Positions 23,763 to 34,072 of a DNA stretch of 64,000 bases are shown piece by piece. Location: the NCBI GenBank assembly GCA_045542485.1, contig JAZQLC010000008.1, forward strand, positions 12,669 through 76,668, written 5' to 3'. A program made the translations under genes and the position numbers. This DNA comes from SIG575 sp045542485 (GTDB lineage: Bacteria; Bacillota; Clostridia; Oscillospirales; Acutalibacteraceae). Positions within the stretch are counted from its first letter, which is position 1; each line of letters starts with the position of its first letter. Below the pieces are notes generated by a model. That model was not told the DNA's origin. It searched no databases and worked only from the letters and a program-made list of their open reading frames with translations.

Positions 23763-25106
23763 TTATACAATACCCTGTGCCATCATTGCTTCAGCAACCT
23801 TGAGGAAACCTGCAATATTTGCACCTGCGATGAGATTGTCTTTCTTGCCGTATTTTTCAGCTGCATCTGCACAAGCGTTGAAGATGTTAACCATAATGCC
23901 GTGAAGCTTCTCGTCAACTTCTTCTCTTGTCCATGAAAGACGCATACTGTTCTGGCTCATTTCGAGAGCTGAAACTGCAACGCCACCTGCGTTAACTGCC
24001 TTTGAGGGAGCAACAACTACGCCGTTTTCACAGAGATACTGAACTGCTTCGTCTGTTGTGGGCATATTTGAAACTTCGATGTAGTATTTAACGCCGTTAG
24101 CAACGATTTTCTTAGCATCTTCAATCTGAACTTCGTTCTGAGTTGCACAAGGCATAATAACATCAGCCTTAACACCCCAGGGTTTTTCGCCGGGGAAGTA
24201 TTCTGCACCGAATTTAATTGCATAATCTTCTACCTTGTCACGGCCTGATGAACGCATTTCAAGCATATAAGCTGCTTTTTCTTCTGTGATACCGTCTGCA
24301 TCGTAAACATATCCGTCAGGACCTGAGATTGTAAGAACTTTACCGCCGAGCTGGTTGATCTTGAGAGCTGCGCCCCAAGCAACATTACCGAAGCCTGAAA
24401 GAGCAAATGTCTTACCTTTGATATCTTCGCCCCACTTTTTGAGAACTTCGTTGCAGAAGTAAACTGCACCGAAACCTGTTGCTTCGGGACGGATAAGGCT
24501 GCCGCCGTAAGAAATGCCTTTACCTGTGAGAACAGCATTTTCGAAGTTGTTGCAAACTCTCTTATACTGACCGAAAAGGTAACCGATTTCTCTTGCACCA
24601 ACGCCGATGTCACCTGCGGGAACGTCAACGTGTGAGCCGATGTGGCGTGAAAGTTCTGTCATAAAGCTCTGGCAGAATCTCATAACCTCGCCGTCTGACT
24701 TGCCTCTGGGGTCGAAGTCTGAACCACCTTTACCGCCGCCGATGGGGAGACCTGTAAGTGAGTTTTTGAAAATCTGCTCGAAGCCGAGGAATTTGATGAT
24801 ACCTTCATAAACTGAGGGATGGAAACGAAGACCACCCTTGTAAGGACCGATTGCGCTGTTGAACTGTACTCTGAAACCACGGTTTACCTGTACTTTGCCG
24901 TTGTCGTCTACCCACGGAACGCGGAATTTGATGATTCTTTCGGGCTCTACGATTCTTTCAACCAGGTTAGCCTCTACATATTCAGGATGTGCTTCAATAA
25001 CGGGCTCGATTGATTCGAGAACCTCTTTAACAGCCTGATGGAATTCGGGCTCACCGGGATTTCTCTTTTTCATGTTTTCATAAACATTTGACAAATATTC
25101 GTTCAT
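23763..25106 (-). CDS. gdhA: NADP-type glutamate dehydrogenase
   Basis: 447 residues from ATG 25106 after AAAGGAG. Family blocks are intact: the substrate loop VQVNRGFRVQFNSAIGPYKGGLRFH with its Lys, the catalytic region GGGKGGSDFDPRGKS, DVPAGDIGVGAREIGYLFG, and the Rossmann loop SGFGNVAWG. Length and the GPYKGGLRFH type match bacterial hexameric NADP-dependent enzymes that fix ammonia onto 2-oxoglutarate. It follows the EF-G-like gene but is separated from it by a terminator-like hairpin. A small hairpin (TGCTGAA/TTCAGCA) sits just before its SD. Confidence 0.97.
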   Translation of the reverse strand: MNEYLSNVYENMKKRNPGEPEFHQAVKEVLESIEPVIEAHPEYVEANLVERIVEPERIIKFRVPWVDDNGKVQVNRGFRVQFNSAIGPYKGGLRFHPSVYEGIIKFLGFEQIFKNSLTGLPIGGGKGGSDFDPRGKSDGEVMRFCQSFMTELSRHIGSHVDVPAGDIGVGAREIGYLFGQYKRVCNNFENAVLTGKGISYGGSLIRPEATGFGAVYFCNEVLKKWGEDIKGKTFALSGFGNVAWGAALKINQLGGKVLTISGPDGYVYDADGITEEKAAYMLEMRSSGRDKVEDYAIKFGAEYFPGEKPWGVKADVIMPCATQNEVQIEDAKKIVANGVKYYIEVSNMPTTDEAVQYLCENGVVVAPSKAVNAGGVAVSALEMSQNSMRLSWTREEVDEKLHGIMVNIFNACADAAEKYGKKDNLIAGANIAGFLKVAEAMMAQGIV

Positions 25107-25200
25107 GAGATTTACTCCTTTTCCTGCTGAAATTTGTAAAAAAATGTACTCCTTCAGCAATAAAAATTATTTCATTCTACATTCTATTATCAACTTGTTA

Positions 25201-25253
25201 AAAAAATGTTGCGAAATAATTACCGTTCTGTGAACAATGAATTATTCCGCAAC
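25201..25253 (-). terminator. Terminator-like hairpin between the EF-G-like gene and gdhA
   Basis: Minus strand: GTTGCG, one mismatch, then AATAATT-type pairing (25208-25221 with 25240-25253), 18-nt loop, then T6. A possible gdhA promoter, TTAACA-N16-TAGAAT, follows. Between this and the EF-G-like stop (25254-25352) lies a further GC-richer folded stretch. Confidence 0.6.
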
Positions 25254-25352
25254 AAATCTTTCATATCATATTACGGGAACTCCCGGCGCTTCCCGAAGGC
25301 AAATCCCCTCGTAAAATCGCCGATTATGCCCGAATTTTCTTGAAAACTGAAA

Positions 25353-27419
25353 TTATTCTTCAGCGTTTGCCTTTGCCTCATCAATAACTTTCTGAGCAAT
25401 ATTTGCAGGAGCATCCTCATATCTTGCAAATTCGATTGAGAAATATCCCTTACCGTGAGTTACTGAACGGAGGATAGTAGCAAAGTCACCCATTTCGCTC
25501 ATAGGAACTTCTGCAACGATTTCGCTCATCTTGGGCTCTTCAGCAGGACCCATACCGAGAACACGGCCTCTGCGCTTTGTGATATCACTCATAATATCAC
25601 CCATCTTGCGGTCCTGCATATATGCTTTAAGTGTGCCGATAGGCTCCTGGATTGTAGCCTGTGCATTGGGCATAGCGTTCTTGAAAGCAAGACTTGCTGC
25701 AGTCTTGAATGCCATTTCAGATGAGTCAACGGGATGGTAAGATCCATCATAGAGAACAGCCTTGACACCAACCATGGGATATCCTGCAAGGAAACCACGA
25801 GCAACGCTTTCCCTGAGACCTTTTTCAACTGCGGGGAAGTAGTTCTTAGGAACTGAGCCGCCGACAACTTCTACTTCAAATACAAGATCCATTTCTTCAC
25901 AGGGCTCAAATCTTACCCATACATCACCAAACTGACCGTGACCGCCTGACTGTTTCTTATGTCGGCCCTGAGCCTCAACCTTTTTACGGATTGTTTCTCT
26001 GTATGCAACTCTGGGAATCTGAAGGTCGATTTCAACGCCCATTTTGTTGAGCTTTGAAACAACAACATCAAGATGCTGCTCACCGAGACCTGCAATAATC
26101 TGCTCTCTTGTTTCGTTATCTGTATAGAACTTGATTACGGGGTCTTCGTGCATAATCTTTGTCATACTTGCAGCAACTTTTTCTTCTTCACCCTTCTTGC
26201 GAACTTTAACAGCGCGTGAAAGACAAGCTTCGGGGAATGAAACGCCGTCAAGGAAGTAAACCTTCTTCTGTTTGCAGAGAGTGTTACCTGTTCTGAATCC
26301 GCCAAGCTTTGCAATAACACCGATGTCACCTGCAGGGATACAAGCTGTTTCTTCCTGCTTTGAGCCTTTGACAAAGATGATTTTACCCATCTTCTCAAGC
26401 TGTTCTTTGTTTGCGTTATAGGGCTGAACGTCGGGAGTAATCTTACCGCTTACAACCTTAAAGTATGACATTTTACCAACATAGGGGTCAGCAACTGTTT
26501 TGAAGCAGATAGCAGCAAGATCGCCGTTTTCATCACATTTGAGCTCAACTTCATTACCGTCAGCATCTTTTGCGATTTCACCTGCAGCAGTCTCAGCTGA
26601 GGGAACATCGTAAACCATAGCGTCAAGAACAAGGTCAACAGCTTCCATATTGTAACCTGAGCATCCGTATACAGGAATAACATCACCTGCTGCAACGCCT
26701 GTGCTCAGACCGCGTACGATTTCAGCCATTGTGAATTCTTCGCCCTCAAAAAATTTTTCCATAAGCTCATCGTCTGCAGTAGCAACTGATTCGATGAAAG
26801 CTTCTCTCATCGCGGTGATTGTGTCATCAGCAGGAACTTCAACCTGTGTTGCAACACCGTTATCATATGTATAAGCTTTGTTTGTGATGAAGCTAACATA
26901 ACATTTAACTTTATCGTTCTCATAATAAGGAACAACAACGGGACAGATTTTTGTGCCGTATTCTTCCTTGAGAGCGTCGATTGTCTTGTAGTAATCAGTG
27001 TTTTCAGCATCGCACTTTGTGATAGCAATAATCTTACTGATGCCTCTCTTTGTTGCTGCTTTATATGCTTTTTCTGCACCAACATCGAGTGCTGAACCTG
27101 CAGCAGTAACGATAAGAGCGCAGTCAGCTGCGCGCATACCTTCACTCATACCACCGGCGAAATCAAAGAATCCGGGAGTGTCAAGAATGTTGATTTTTGT
27201 ATCTTTCCATTCAACAGCTGCCATAGCCATTGAAACTGATGACTTTCTTTTCTTTTCTTCTGCGTCAAAGTCAAGAACTGTATTTCCGTCAGTAACTCTT
27301 CCGAGTCTGTCTGTACCTTTTGTAAGATAAATCATTGCTTCACAAAGAGAAGTTTTGCCGCGTCCACCGTGACCTGCGACTACGATATTTCTGATGTTTT
27401 TTGCGTTATAGGCTTTCAC
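25353..27419 (-). CDS. Elongation factor G-like GTPase (EF-G paralog)
   Basis: 688 residues with EF-G domain order I-V. G1 is GHGGRGKT (residues 16-23) and the switch region follows. G3 reads DTPGFFDF (80-87), where canonical EF-G has DTPGHVDF, so the GTPase-activating His is Phe84. G4 is TKCD in place of NKxD. Domain IV (HKKQSGGHGQFGDVWV) and domain V are present. This is the clostridial EF-G-like family, found besides normal FusA; its role is unclear and could be an altered ribosome-bound or stress function. It starts with GTG after GGAGGAA. No rpsL/rpsG/tufA neighbours, as expected for the paralog. Confidence 0.9.
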   Translation of the reverse strand: MKAYNAKNIRNIVVAGHGGRGKTSLCEAMIYLTKGTDRLGRVTDGNTVLDFDAEEKKRKSSVSMAMAAVEWKDTKINILDTPGFFDFAGGMSEGMRAADCALIVTAAGSALDVGAEKAYKAATKRGISKIIAITKCDAENTDYYKTIDALKEEYGTKICPVVVPYYENDKVKCYVSFITNKAYTYDNGVATQVEVPADDTITAMREAFIESVATADDELMEKFFEGEEFTMAEIVRGLSTGVAAGDVIPVYGCSGYNMEAVDLVLDAMVYDVPSAETAAGEIAKDADGNEVELKCDENGDLAAICFKTVADPYVGKMSYFKVVSGKITPDVQPYNANKEQLEKMGKIIFVKGSKQEETACIPAGDIGVIAKLGGFRTGNTLCKQKKVYFLDGVSFPEACLSRAVKVRKKGEEEKVAASMTKIMHEDPVIKFYTDNETREQIIAGLGEQHLDVVVSKLNKMGVEIDLQIPRVAYRETIRKKVEAQGRHKKQSGGHGQFGDVWVRFEPCEEMDLVFEVEVVGGSVPKNYFPAVEKGLRESVARGFLAGYPMVGVKAVLYDGSYHPVDSSEMAFKTAASLAFKNAMPNAQATIQEPIGTLKAYMQDRKMGDIMSDITKRRGRVLGMGPAEEPKMSEIVAEVPMSEMGDFATILRSVTHGKGYFSIEFARYEDAPANIAQKVIDEAKANAEE

Positions 27420-27605
27420 CTAAATTCCTCCTTTGTATCCTCTTTTGCTGCCATACAAATTTATTTTGCAGCTGTAATACCCGTTCATTATATCACGGGT
27501 TTTGGAAAATTTCAATAATTTATTTCAAAAAAGATGAAATAAATTATATATTTTTTGCAAAAATGCACAAAAAACATGTATTTTTGCATTTTCAGAAACG
27601 AAAAA

Positions 27606-27634
27606 TTGACTTATCCCTGTCAGTGTGATATATT
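27606..27634 (+). promoter_or_regulatory. Promoter of the GH38 gene
   Basis: TTGACT (27606-27611), 17-nt spacer, TATATT (27629-27634), 19 nt before the start codon. Confidence 0.7.
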
Positions 27635-27652
27635 TTTCAGGAGGTGATACTT

Positions 27653-30600
27653 ATGAAAACAATCAAAAAGGATGTTCTGTTCGATATGATAAAGCAGGTT
27701 CCGAACTTTCTCGTAACCGATATCTGCAATATTGACGAGTGGCACACCATTGACGGCATACATAGTGACTACGGCGTTCTGGAAAAATGGGAGGGCACCG
27801 AAAAAGTCAGACATCTCGGTGACACCTGGGAAACCGGATACCACAGAACAACATGGTTTTCTGCAGATTTTGTTGTTCCCAAGACTCTCACAAATAAAAA
27901 ACTCTATCTTGAAATCAATTTCGGCGGAGAAGCAATTGTAAGACTTGACGGCAAAATTATCGGTGCAGTCAGTTCAAATATGAAAGCCGGATGGGTAAAC
28001 CGTGACCAGATTTTCCTGCCCGTTTATGAAAAAGCAGGACAAACTCTGCACATTGAAATTGAAGGTGCACTGAACTCCGCAGGTTTCTGCGATTTTGCTA
28101 TGGAAGGCGCAACAACAGAAACATATATTATGGAAAAGGCAAGAATCGTTGCCGTAGACCCCGTGTGCGAAAGTTATATATACGACATCAACACATTATG
28201 GGGCGCTCTTGACTTTGTTGAAGACAGATACATAAACGCCCGACTTTACGAAGCTCTTGACAATTCTGTACATATGGTTGACTTTGATTTCGACAAAGAA
28301 AGAGGCAGACAATCAATTGTCAACGCAAAGAAATATCTTGATGAGCAGGTTAAGAAAATTTCATATATCCCCACTTCAACCGTTTATATGATGGGACATT
28401 GTCACATTGACATAGCATGGCTCTGGGAAGTAAGGGAAACCGTACGCAAAACTGCCCGTACAATGGCAAACAACCTTGAACTTATGGACAGATACCCTGA
28501 TATGGTTTTTACACAGAGTCAGGCAATTCTCTACGATTTCCTTAAAAACCATTACCCCGAATTATATGAAAGAATCAAGAAAAAAATCAAAGAAGGTAAA
28601 TGGATTATCGAGGGCAACTCCTGGGTTGAAGCTGACACAAATGTTGCAAGTGGCGAATCACTTATCCGTCAGCTTCTCTACGGAAGAGAGTTTTTCAGAA
28701 ACGAATTCGGAGTTGAAAGCGACACCTACTGGCTCCCCGACTGTTTCGGTTTTTCCTGGGCATTACCTCAGATTATCAGAAGAAGCGGAATGAAATATTT
28801 TGTCAGCGCAAAACTTGCCAATCAGGATATCAATCCCTTCCCCGTCTCTACTTTCAAATGGAAAGGTCAGGACGGCAGCGAAATTCTTGCTCACATCGTA
28901 AAGGGCAACGGATACGGCGGTGAATGCGAAGCAAATGATGTTATTGCTTTCGACAGCAAAAATTCACAGTCAGATGTGTTACCTGCCACAATCGGTATGT
29001 ACGGATACGGCGACGGTGGCGGTGGCTGTACATACAGTATGGTAGAAAGAGCGGAGCGTTACGGCTCTGTCCCCGGAATGCCCGTCATAAAACAAGCCGG
29101 TGCATCAGAATTTTTCAGAGAGGCTGAGAAAGTAAGAGAAAAGCTTCCTACATGGTATGACGAAATGTATTATGAAAACCACAGAGGTACATATACTTCT
29201 CAGGCAATCATCAAAAAATACAACAGACAGAGTGAGTTTCTTGTGACAAGAACAGAAATGCTTTCATCTTTCCTTGAAAATATATCAGGCGAAAAATACC
29301 CCAAGGATGAGCTTGAAAAAATCTGGAAGCTTCTTCTTAAAAACCAATTCCACGACACTCTCCCCGGCACATCAATTCACGAAGCTCACATTGACGCAAA
29401 GAATGTTTTTGAAAAACTGATGTCTGACGCAGAAAAAATCAAAAATGATGCTCTCGGAAAAATCAATGCAAAAGTTTACGCAGATGAGGATTCATTTATT
29501 GTGTGGAACCTTCTCTCCTTTGAAAGAAGCGGGTATGTAACCGTTGACGGCGTAATCTTCTACGCGGAAAATGTTCCTGCTATGGGTTACAAGGTTTTCT
29601 CAAAAAATAAAGTGAAAGAAAAATTCAGAAAAGTCAGGGCAACGGAAAAACTTCTTGAAAACGAAAAGCTTCGTGTGCGTTTTGACAGAAACGGTCTTAT
29701 CACCTCAATCTTCGACAAAGCAAACAGCAGAGAAACACTTTCAGGAAAGAGCAATCTTCTGACGATTTTCCAGGACAAGCCCATTCACGAAAGTGCGTGG
29801 AATCTTGAAATAAATTATCAGAAAAAATTCTGGGAACTGACAGATGCCGATGAAATCATCGTTCTTCCCGATGACGGCGAAAAGGCAGGACTTCAGGTAA
29901 CAAGACACTTCAATAAATCAAGAATCACCCAGAAAATCATTCTCAGAAGAAATTCGGGTCGCGTAGATTTTGAAACCGAGGTCGACTGGCACGAAACAGA
30001 AAAAATTCTCAAAGCATCTTTCCTTACAGACATCCTTTCAACCAGAGCAACATATGAAATCGCTCACGGTGCAATCGAAAGACCTGTTCACTACACAACC
30101 TCTTATGACCTTGCAAAATTTGAGGTTTCTGCTCACAAGTGGGCAGACCTTTCGGAAGGCAATTACGGTGTAAGTATCCTCAACGATTCCAAATACGGTT
30201 ATGACATTTTTGAAAACAGAATGAGAATCACGCTGATGCGTTCTCCCAACTGTCCCGACAGAACCTCTGACCACGGAATAAACACATTCGTATACAGTTT
30301 CTGTCCCCACACGGGCACATGGACAGAAAAAACAAGCGAAGAAGCATTCTCGCTCAATCTTCCTCTTGAGGGCTTTGCAAAAGAAAAAGGCATAGGCTCT
30401 CTTGAAAAAGAAAAGTCTTTTATCAGCTTCGACAAAAGCAATATCGTCGTAGATGCACTGAAAAAATCACAGGCAGAAGACGGCTTTATTCTCAGACTTT
30501 ATGAGAGCAAAAAGCAGAGAGGAATTGTCACTGCTTACCTTGGCTTTGATGCTTCCAAAATCATCGAATGTAATATGATGGAAGAGGAAGAAACTGAAAT

Positions 30601-30673
30601 TTCTGTCACAAACAACTCTTTCTCATTCTTACTTAAACCGGGTGAAGTAAAAACATTTAAAATTTGTAAATAA
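27653..30673 (+). CDS. Alpha-mannosidase, glycoside hydrolase family 38
   Basis: 1006 residues. ATG 27653 follows AGGAGGTGAT; an in-frame GTG three codons upstream lies inside that site and is unlikely. The GH38 zinc motif GHCHIDIAWLWEVRET is near residue 250, and the nucleophile region is WLPDCFGFSWALPQI with Asp363. The middle three-helix domain and C-terminal beta domains follow. There is no signal peptide, so it should act in the cytoplasm on imported mannose-containing oligosaccharides, for example from host N-glycans. Length is typical. It has its own promoter; the secreted hydrolase gene follows after 73 bp. Confidence 0.96.
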   Translation: MKTIKKDVLFDMIKQVPNFLVTDICNIDEWHTIDGIHSDYGVLEKWEGTEKVRHLGDTWETGYHRTTWFSADFVVPKTLTNKKLYLEINFGGEAIVRLDGKIIGAVSSNMKAGWVNRDQIFLPVYEKAGQTLHIEIEGALNSAGFCDFAMEGATTETYIMEKARIVAVDPVCESYIYDINTLWGALDFVEDRYINARLYEALDNSVHMVDFDFDKERGRQSIVNAKKYLDEQVKKISYIPTSTVYMMGHCHIDIAWLWEVRETVRKTARTMANNLELMDRYPDMVFTQSQAILYDFLKNHYPELYERIKKKIKEGKWIIEGNSWVEADTNVASGESLIRQLLYGREFFRNEFGVESDTYWLPDCFGFSWALPQIIRRSGMKYFVSAKLANQDINPFPVSTFKWKGQDGSEILAHIVKGNGYGGECEANDVIAFDSKNSQSDVLPATIGMYGYGDGGGGCTYSMVERAERYGSVPGMPVIKQAGASEFFREAEKVREKLPTWYDEMYYENHRGTYTSQAIIKKYNRQSEFLVTRTEMLSSFLENISGEKYPKDELEKIWKLLLKNQFHDTLPGTSIHEAHIDAKNVFEKLMSDAEKIKNDALGKINAKVYADEDSFIVWNLLSFERSGYVTVDGVIFYAENVPAMGYKVFSKNKVKEKFRKVRATEKLLENEKLRVRFDRNGLITSIFDKANSRETLSGKSNLLTIFQDKPIHESAWNLEINYQKKFWELTDADEIIVLPDDGEKAGLQVTRHFNKSRITQKIILRRNSGRVDFETEVDWHETEKILKASFLTDILSTRATYEIAHGAIERPVHYTTSYDLAKFEVSAHKWADLSEGNYGVSILNDSKYGYDIFENRMRITLMRSPNCPDRTSDHGINTFVYSFCPHTGTWTEKTSEEAFSLNLPLEGFAKEKGIGSLEKEKSFISFDKSNIVVDALKKSQAEDGFILRLYESKKQRGIVTAYLGFDASKIIECNMMEEEETEISVTNNSFSFLLKPGEVKTFKICK

Positions 30674-30746
30674 ATATTGTATTTTCTCTCTGAATGTGAT
30701 ATCATTTATAGGTATAATAATATCCTAAAATGTAGGAGGTAAAAAG

Positions 30747-32645
30747 ATGAAAAAAATTATTTCAATCGTGCTCTGCATTACAATGCTTATTTCAACATTC
30801 GCAGCAGCAGGTATGTCAAGCGTTTTTGCAACAGAGGTTGATTCTCTCAACGATGTTGCTGACCTTGCAACAAAAGAAAACGGAAAATATACTCCCGTTG
30901 TTTTCCTCCCCGGTATCGGTCAGTCTGAAACATATGCTTACGCTGAAGACGGCAGCATCATTTCTCACTGGAACCTTATCGGCGTGAATCTTGACCTCGG
31001 ATCTTTCGAGAATATTCTTACTCTCGTTAAAGCAGCAGGTCCCCTCATTCTTACTCTTCTCGTTGGTAAGAATATGGTTTCAGATGCAGCTCTTGCAGAC
31101 CTTGTTGATATGCTCTTCGAGTTCTGTAAGCTTGATGCAAACGGCAATCCCCCTGCAAATGTTGAAACTCCCAACTTCAGAACATCTATCGCTAACTACG
31201 AAAAAATGTACGGCGAAAAAGGTGTTGAAGGCAAAGAAATCTTCCTTAAGAGAATTCCTTGCCAGGAGCTTGTAGACATCATCGGTGAAGAAAATGTTTA
31301 CTGCTACAACTACTCAGCTTTCTCTTACACACTCAAAGAAGCTGACGGCCTTGACGATTTCATCACAAATGTTGTTAAGAAAGAAACAGGCGCAGACAAA
31401 GTTATCCTCGTTCCTATGAGTATGGGTGCAACAGTTACAAGTGCTTACCTTGCTAAATACGGCGAGAAAAAAGACGTTGAAAAAGTTGTTTCAATCGTTG
31501 GTGCATGGGACGGCAGTGATGTTTTCGCTGACCTTCTTGAGCTCAAATATACAGATAAGGCTCCCGATCTCCTTTACAACGGAATCATCGCAGGTCTTGT
31601 AGGTGAACCCTACGGCAACCTTGTCAATATCGCACTCAGACTTTTCCCCAAGCCTGTCCTCAGAGAATTTATTGACCAGGCTCTTACAGCAGTTATTGAA
31701 AACCTTATCTGCACAACAACTTCTTTCTTCTCACTTGTTCCCCAGAACAGATACGATGCAATCGCTGAAAAATATCTTTCCGGCGACGATATGAAGGCTA
31801 TCCGTGAACAGTGCGACGAATACCACAAGATTCAGGGTAACCTTAAAGAAACTCTTTACAAATGCCGTGACGAGTATGGCGTAGAATTCTACTTCATCTG
31901 CGGTTATGATATGGGATTCGGCGAACAGACAGGAGACTTCGTATTCTTCCAGTTCTTCCAGTCATCAGAAACAACAAACTCTGACGAAATCATCCAGATT
32001 TCTTCAACAGGCGTAGGCACATCTTTCGTTCCTGCAGGTACAGAGTTCCCCGTTGACTACAAGGCTAAGAACCCAACATGTACAGACCCCAGTCACAACC
32101 ATATTTCACCCAACAAATCAATCGACGTTTCAACTTCACTCTTCCCCGAAACAACATGGTGCTTTGTTGACGAAACACACGAACTTACATGGAACGATAC
32201 AGCTCTCGAGCTTTGCTATGCTATCGTATTCAATGAAGTAAAGGATGTTCACAACGATAAATATCCTCAGTTCAACGAATCAAGAAACATCAAGGATCTC
32301 AAGAGAGACTATCTCCCCGATGCAAAGGCTCTTCTCAACGGTGAATATGAAGGTATTACACTTACTGCTGAACAGGCTGAGAAGCTTTCAAAGCTTGTTG
32401 CTGACGCAGAAGCTATGATGGACAGAACAATCAACGACCGTGACGAAGACGATAAGATCATTCAGGCTCTCTACGATTACCTTGTAGAGCTCGGACGTTA
32501 CGATGCTCCCTCAGAGCCTTCAGATCTTGACAAAGCTCTTGATTTCATTCTCGGTACTCTTAACGATATCGTTTACGCTATCGTAGGTCCCAGAGGTTTC
32601 TCAGATTTGTACAACGAATTCCTGAACAACCTCAAGGCTGAATAA
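30747..32645 (+). CDS. Secreted alpha/beta hydrolase (LCAT-like), paralog A
   Basis: 632 residues. A Sec signal peptide (MKKIISIVLCITMLISTFAAA) is followed by the mature protein. The first strand region VVFLPGIGQS and the nucleophile elbow VPMSMGAT near residue 223 give an alpha/beta-hydrolase fold in which the usual Gly before the Ser elbow is Pro. TSLFPETTWCF and ELTWND further on may hold the acid/His part. It resembles the protein at 36571 in several blocks. Likely a secreted lipase or esterase; the substrate is unknown. The C-terminal ~130 residues are helical and charged. SD AGGAGG precedes ATG. Confidence 0.75.
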   Translation: MKKIISIVLCITMLISTFAAAGMSSVFATEVDSLNDVADLATKENGKYTPVVFLPGIGQSETYAYAEDGSIISHWNLIGVNLDLGSFENILTLVKAAGPLILTLLVGKNMVSDAALADLVDMLFEFCKLDANGNPPANVETPNFRTSIANYEKMYGEKGVEGKEIFLKRIPCQELVDIIGEENVYCYNYSAFSYTLKEADGLDDFITNVVKKETGADKVILVPMSMGATVTSAYLAKYGEKKDVEKVVSIVGAWDGSDVFADLLELKYTDKAPDLLYNGIIAGLVGEPYGNLVNIALRLFPKPVLREFIDQALTAVIENLICTTTSFFSLVPQNRYDAIAEKYLSGDDMKAIREQCDEYHKIQGNLKETLYKCRDEYGVEFYFICGYDMGFGEQTGDFVFFQFFQSSETTNSDEIIQISSTGVGTSFVPAGTEFPVDYKAKNPTCTDPSHNHISPNKSIDVSTSLFPETTWCFVDETHELTWNDTALELCYAIVFNEVKDVHNDKYPQFNESRNIKDLKRDYLPDAKALLNGEYEGITLTAEQAEKLSKLVADAEAMMDRTINDRDEDDKIIQALYDYLVELGRYDAPSEPSDLDKALDFILGTLNDIVYAIVGPRGFSDLYNEFLNNLKAE

Positions 32646-32664
32646 TTAAACACAAAACTTTGGT

Positions 32665-32692
32665 GGGTGGGGCTGAGCAATTAGTCCCACCT
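32665..32692 (+). terminator. Possible terminator after hydrolase paralog A
   Basis: 10-bp GC-rich stem (32665-32674 with 32683-32692) and an 8-nt loop, but no T-run follows, so it may be only an mRNA-stabilising hairpin. Confidence 0.35.
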
Positions 32693-32715
32693 TACTCATT
32701 TAAGGAGAAATTTTT

Positions 32716-34068
32716 ATGGCTGAAAAAAACAGTTGCCATAAAGTGAATATAACTTCAATCAACTCTTCAGGCTTCGGTGTGTGCAGGGTTGACGGCGTTG
32801 TCTGCTTTGTTGTGGGTGGCGTTACAGGTGATGAGCTTCTCATAAAAATCATCAAATCAAAGAAAAATTATAACATCGGCAAAATCGAAGAAATTATTAC
32901 CCCATCTCCCAAAAGACAGGAAAATGATTGTAATGTTTTCAAAAAATGCGGCGGTTGTTGTTATCGCCACGTGAAATATTCAGATGAGCTTGAAATAAAA
33001 GCAACCGGTGTGCGTGATGCTTTTACAAGAATCGGACACCTTGAAAATATAAACTTAAAACCGATAATACCTGCCGAGCGCAGTTCAAGATACAGAAACA
33101 AGGCACAATATCCCGTAAAAAACGAAAACGGTAAATTCTGTGCAGGTTTCTTTGCAGCAAGAAGCCACGACATCATCCCCTGCGAAGATTGTCTTCTTCA
33201 GCCTGAAATTTTTTCAGAAATTGTGAAGAAGGTCTGTGCATGGGCAGAAAAAAACAACATCCCGTCTTTCGATGAAAGAACGGGCAAAGGTGTTCTCAGA
33301 CACATTTATCTGCGCATAGCAGAAAAAACAGATGAGATTATGCTCACCCTTGTTTCAGCTGTAAAGAAAATAAAAAATCAGGACGAGCTTATAAAAATAA
33401 TCACATCTGAATTCCCCAATGTCAAAACAATTGTCCTCAACATTAATCCTGAAAAAACAAATGTTATTCTTGGCGAGAAATGTATAAACCTCTATGGTGA
33501 CGGATATATCACAGATATTCTCTGCGATACAAAAATCAAAATCTCACCCCTTTCTTTTTATCAGGTCAACAGACGACAAGCTGAAAGACTTTATGAAAAA
33601 GCCAGGGAATATATGGGAAATGTTTCGGGTAAAAATGTTCTCGACCTTTATTGCGGAACGGGCACAATCGGACTTTGTACGGCAAAGGATGCCAAAAGAT
33701 TAATCGGCGTGGAAATTATTCCCGAAGCTATTGAGGACGCAAAAGCTAATGCAAAAGCAAACAGCAGAGAAAACACAGAATTCATCTGTGGCGATGCCGA
33801 AAAAGCTGCGGGAATTCTGAAAGAAAAAAACATCACTGCTGATATAATCATCGTTGACCCTCCCAGAAAAGGTCTCACGCCAAAGCTTATTGAAACGATT
33901 GCAGAATTCAATCCCGAACGCGTAGTGTATGTCTCCTGCGACCCTGCGACACTTGCCCGTGACTGCGGGATTTTCAGGGAATATGGCTTTGAAGTCGTGG
34001 AAGCCACACCCGTTGACCTTTTCCCACGTACGGCCCATTGTGAGACGGTAGTTTGTCTTAAGAGGTGA
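32716..34068 (+). CDS. 23S rRNA (uracil-C5-)-methyltransferase, RlmD/RumA/TrmA family
   Basis: 450 residues. An N-terminal TRAM domain (residues 5-62) is followed by a 4Fe-4S cysteine cluster: Cys in NDCNVFKKCGGCCYRH (from residue 73) and CEDCLL. The Rossmann methyltransferase core contains DLYCGTGTIGL near residue 312, IIVDPPRKGL near 378, and the nucleophile Cys in VYVSCDPATLARD. It methylates C5 of a uridine in 23S rRNA or tRNA; Gram-positive relatives can be RlmCD, so the exact target is left open. SD AAGGAGA precedes ATG. Confidence 0.95.
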   Translation: MAEKNSCHKVNITSINSSGFGVCRVDGVVCFVVGGVTGDELLIKIIKSKKNYNIGKIEEIITPSPKRQENDCNVFKKCGGCCYRHVKYSDELEIKATGVRDAFTRIGHLENINLKPIIPAERSSRYRNKAQYPVKNENGKFCAGFFAARSHDIIPCEDCLLQPEIFSEIVKKVCAWAEKNNIPSFDERTGKGVLRHIYLRIAEKTDEIMLTLVSAVKKIKNQDELIKIITSEFPNVKTIVLNINPEKTNVILGEKCINLYGDGYITDILCDTKIKISPLSFYQVNRRQAERLYEKAREYMGNVSGKNVLDLYCGTGTIGLCTAKDAKRLIGVEIIPEAIEDAKANAKANSRENTEFICGDAEKAAGILKEKNITADIIIVDPPRKGLTPKLIETIAEFNPERVVYVSCDPATLARDCGIFREYGFEVVEATPVDLFPRTAHCETVVCLKR

Positions 34069-34072
34069 TTTT

